Of a stretch of DNA of 41,000 bases, positions 40,205 through 41,000 are shown in pieces. Position 1 is the first letter of the stretch, and each line of letters opens with the position of its first letter. Origin of the DNA: Glandiceps talaboti (taxonomy: Eukaryota > Hemichordata > Enteropneusta > Spengelidae); NCBI RefSeq assembly GCF_964340395.1, contig NC_135559.1, positions 9,150,259 to 9,191,258 of the forward strand, given 5' to 3'. Position numbers and translations under genes: made by a program. A model generated the notes under the pieces. That model was not told the origin of the DNA. It saw only the letters and a list, made by a program, of their open reading frames with translations, and ran no database searches.

Positions 40205-41000
40205 CTGTGTGAAAGAGTATTTAAAAGTGTCATTACTATTCTGCATTTCATTTTCAACCATCAGTAGAATCAATACCAAGATATTGCATTTCATAGTTTG
40301 GGCTATCAGAGCAACTCAAAGACGGTTACATTTCTATCAATTTATTTTCAGTTGGCTTGACATATGGATGAGAATGGGTATTTACTTAAGGAATTTTAAT
40401 CATTTTACTATATTATTTAAAAAAACAAACCGAAACAACATAATCAAAATCCATGTTTGCAACCTTGATTTTGTACATAAAGGAAGTCATTTGTAAATAA
40501 ACTATAAAAATACAGATAATCATAACATTACATCTAGTCTGGACATTCATCTCTTGCTTCTCTATATATTGATTGACAAGTCAGTATTACATATGTACCA
40601 AAGATTACTTGCAGTGCACCAGTGCGCACACAATATTAGTTGTATTTGCACTGCAGTGCTATTACCGAAACCATTATAGCATACCTACATGCAAATGATA
40701 TGCAAATTAAGTCACAATCGTTCATTGGACTCGAAAGCAAGTGTTCCCACAGTGTCATTTTTATGGAAATTTCTTATTTCTAATAAACTTATATAATACT
40801 AACAGAATCCCATGTTGTGTGAGTTCCAGTGAGGGTACTCGGGTGTATTTGCACTCGTGTTTGTAGTGTTTGTTGCTGGCTGCACTTTCACTTGGTACGC
40901 TTGTGAAATCACGGTTGCAAAGAACACTGCAATCATACATCACACTTGCACTTGCACTTGCACGTCATGGGGCTCTGTCATAGTATGCATAGCATTGTAT

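Larger units (their letters stand above)
39805..41000. repeat. Segmental duplication unit 3, left end only
   Basis: From about 39894 to the window end the sequence aligns with 22008-23070 and 30920-32010. The unit continues beyond the window. Confidence 0.85.

Overview
The window looks like nuclear DNA of an invertebrate animal, probably marine. It is AT-rich and dominated by non-coding repeats. Genes are split by introns with GT/AG borders and have TATA boxes and AATAAA signals. It carries an internal TTAGGG-type telomeric tract, a tRNA-derived SINE, a CR1/L2-like LINE and an expanded C-type lectin family. I cannot fix the species; a hemichordate, echinoderm, amphioxus or mollusc-like source would all fit.

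Left part (1-11.5 kb): mostly intergenic. It holds a small fold-back MITE (22-185) and a 2.8-kb fold-back transposon (2547-5333) with a 6-bp target duplication CGGTAT. The transposon arms are built of tandem repeats and carry a SAM-domain-like coding fragment. Further on are an isolated, well-bordered candidate exon on the minus strand (5805-5957), a long imperfect hairpin (6336-7891), an internal telomeric tract (about 10798-10830) and a SINE (11172-11451).

Middle (11.5-21.6 kb): a 4.5-kb minisatellite of 27-bp units (11505-16047), a 202-bp MITE with a 7-bp target duplication (17373-17574), a 5'-truncated LINE with an intact reverse-transcriptase C-terminus (19355-20343, TSD TACAATT), and a 1-kb array of about 37-bp units (20574-21560).

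Right part (21.6-41 kb): a tandem segmental duplication of about 9 kb per unit. Each unit carries one minus-strand gene for a small secreted C-type lectin. Two genes are complete (22255-25622 and 31184-34567, coding part). Only the last exon of a third (40158-40204) lies inside the right edge. Each complete gene has a TATA box, a non-coding first exon, a signal-peptide exon, a main CTLD exon, a 74-nt exon completing the CTLD and a short cysteine-containing tail exon, followed by AATAAA. Each unit also contains the same decayed LINE remnant. A 708-bp LTR-like insertion is present in unit 1 only, and unit 2 keeps the empty site.

The genes share one theme, a local array of near-identical secreted lectins kept similar by recent duplication or gene conversion. 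No other functional pathway can be read here.
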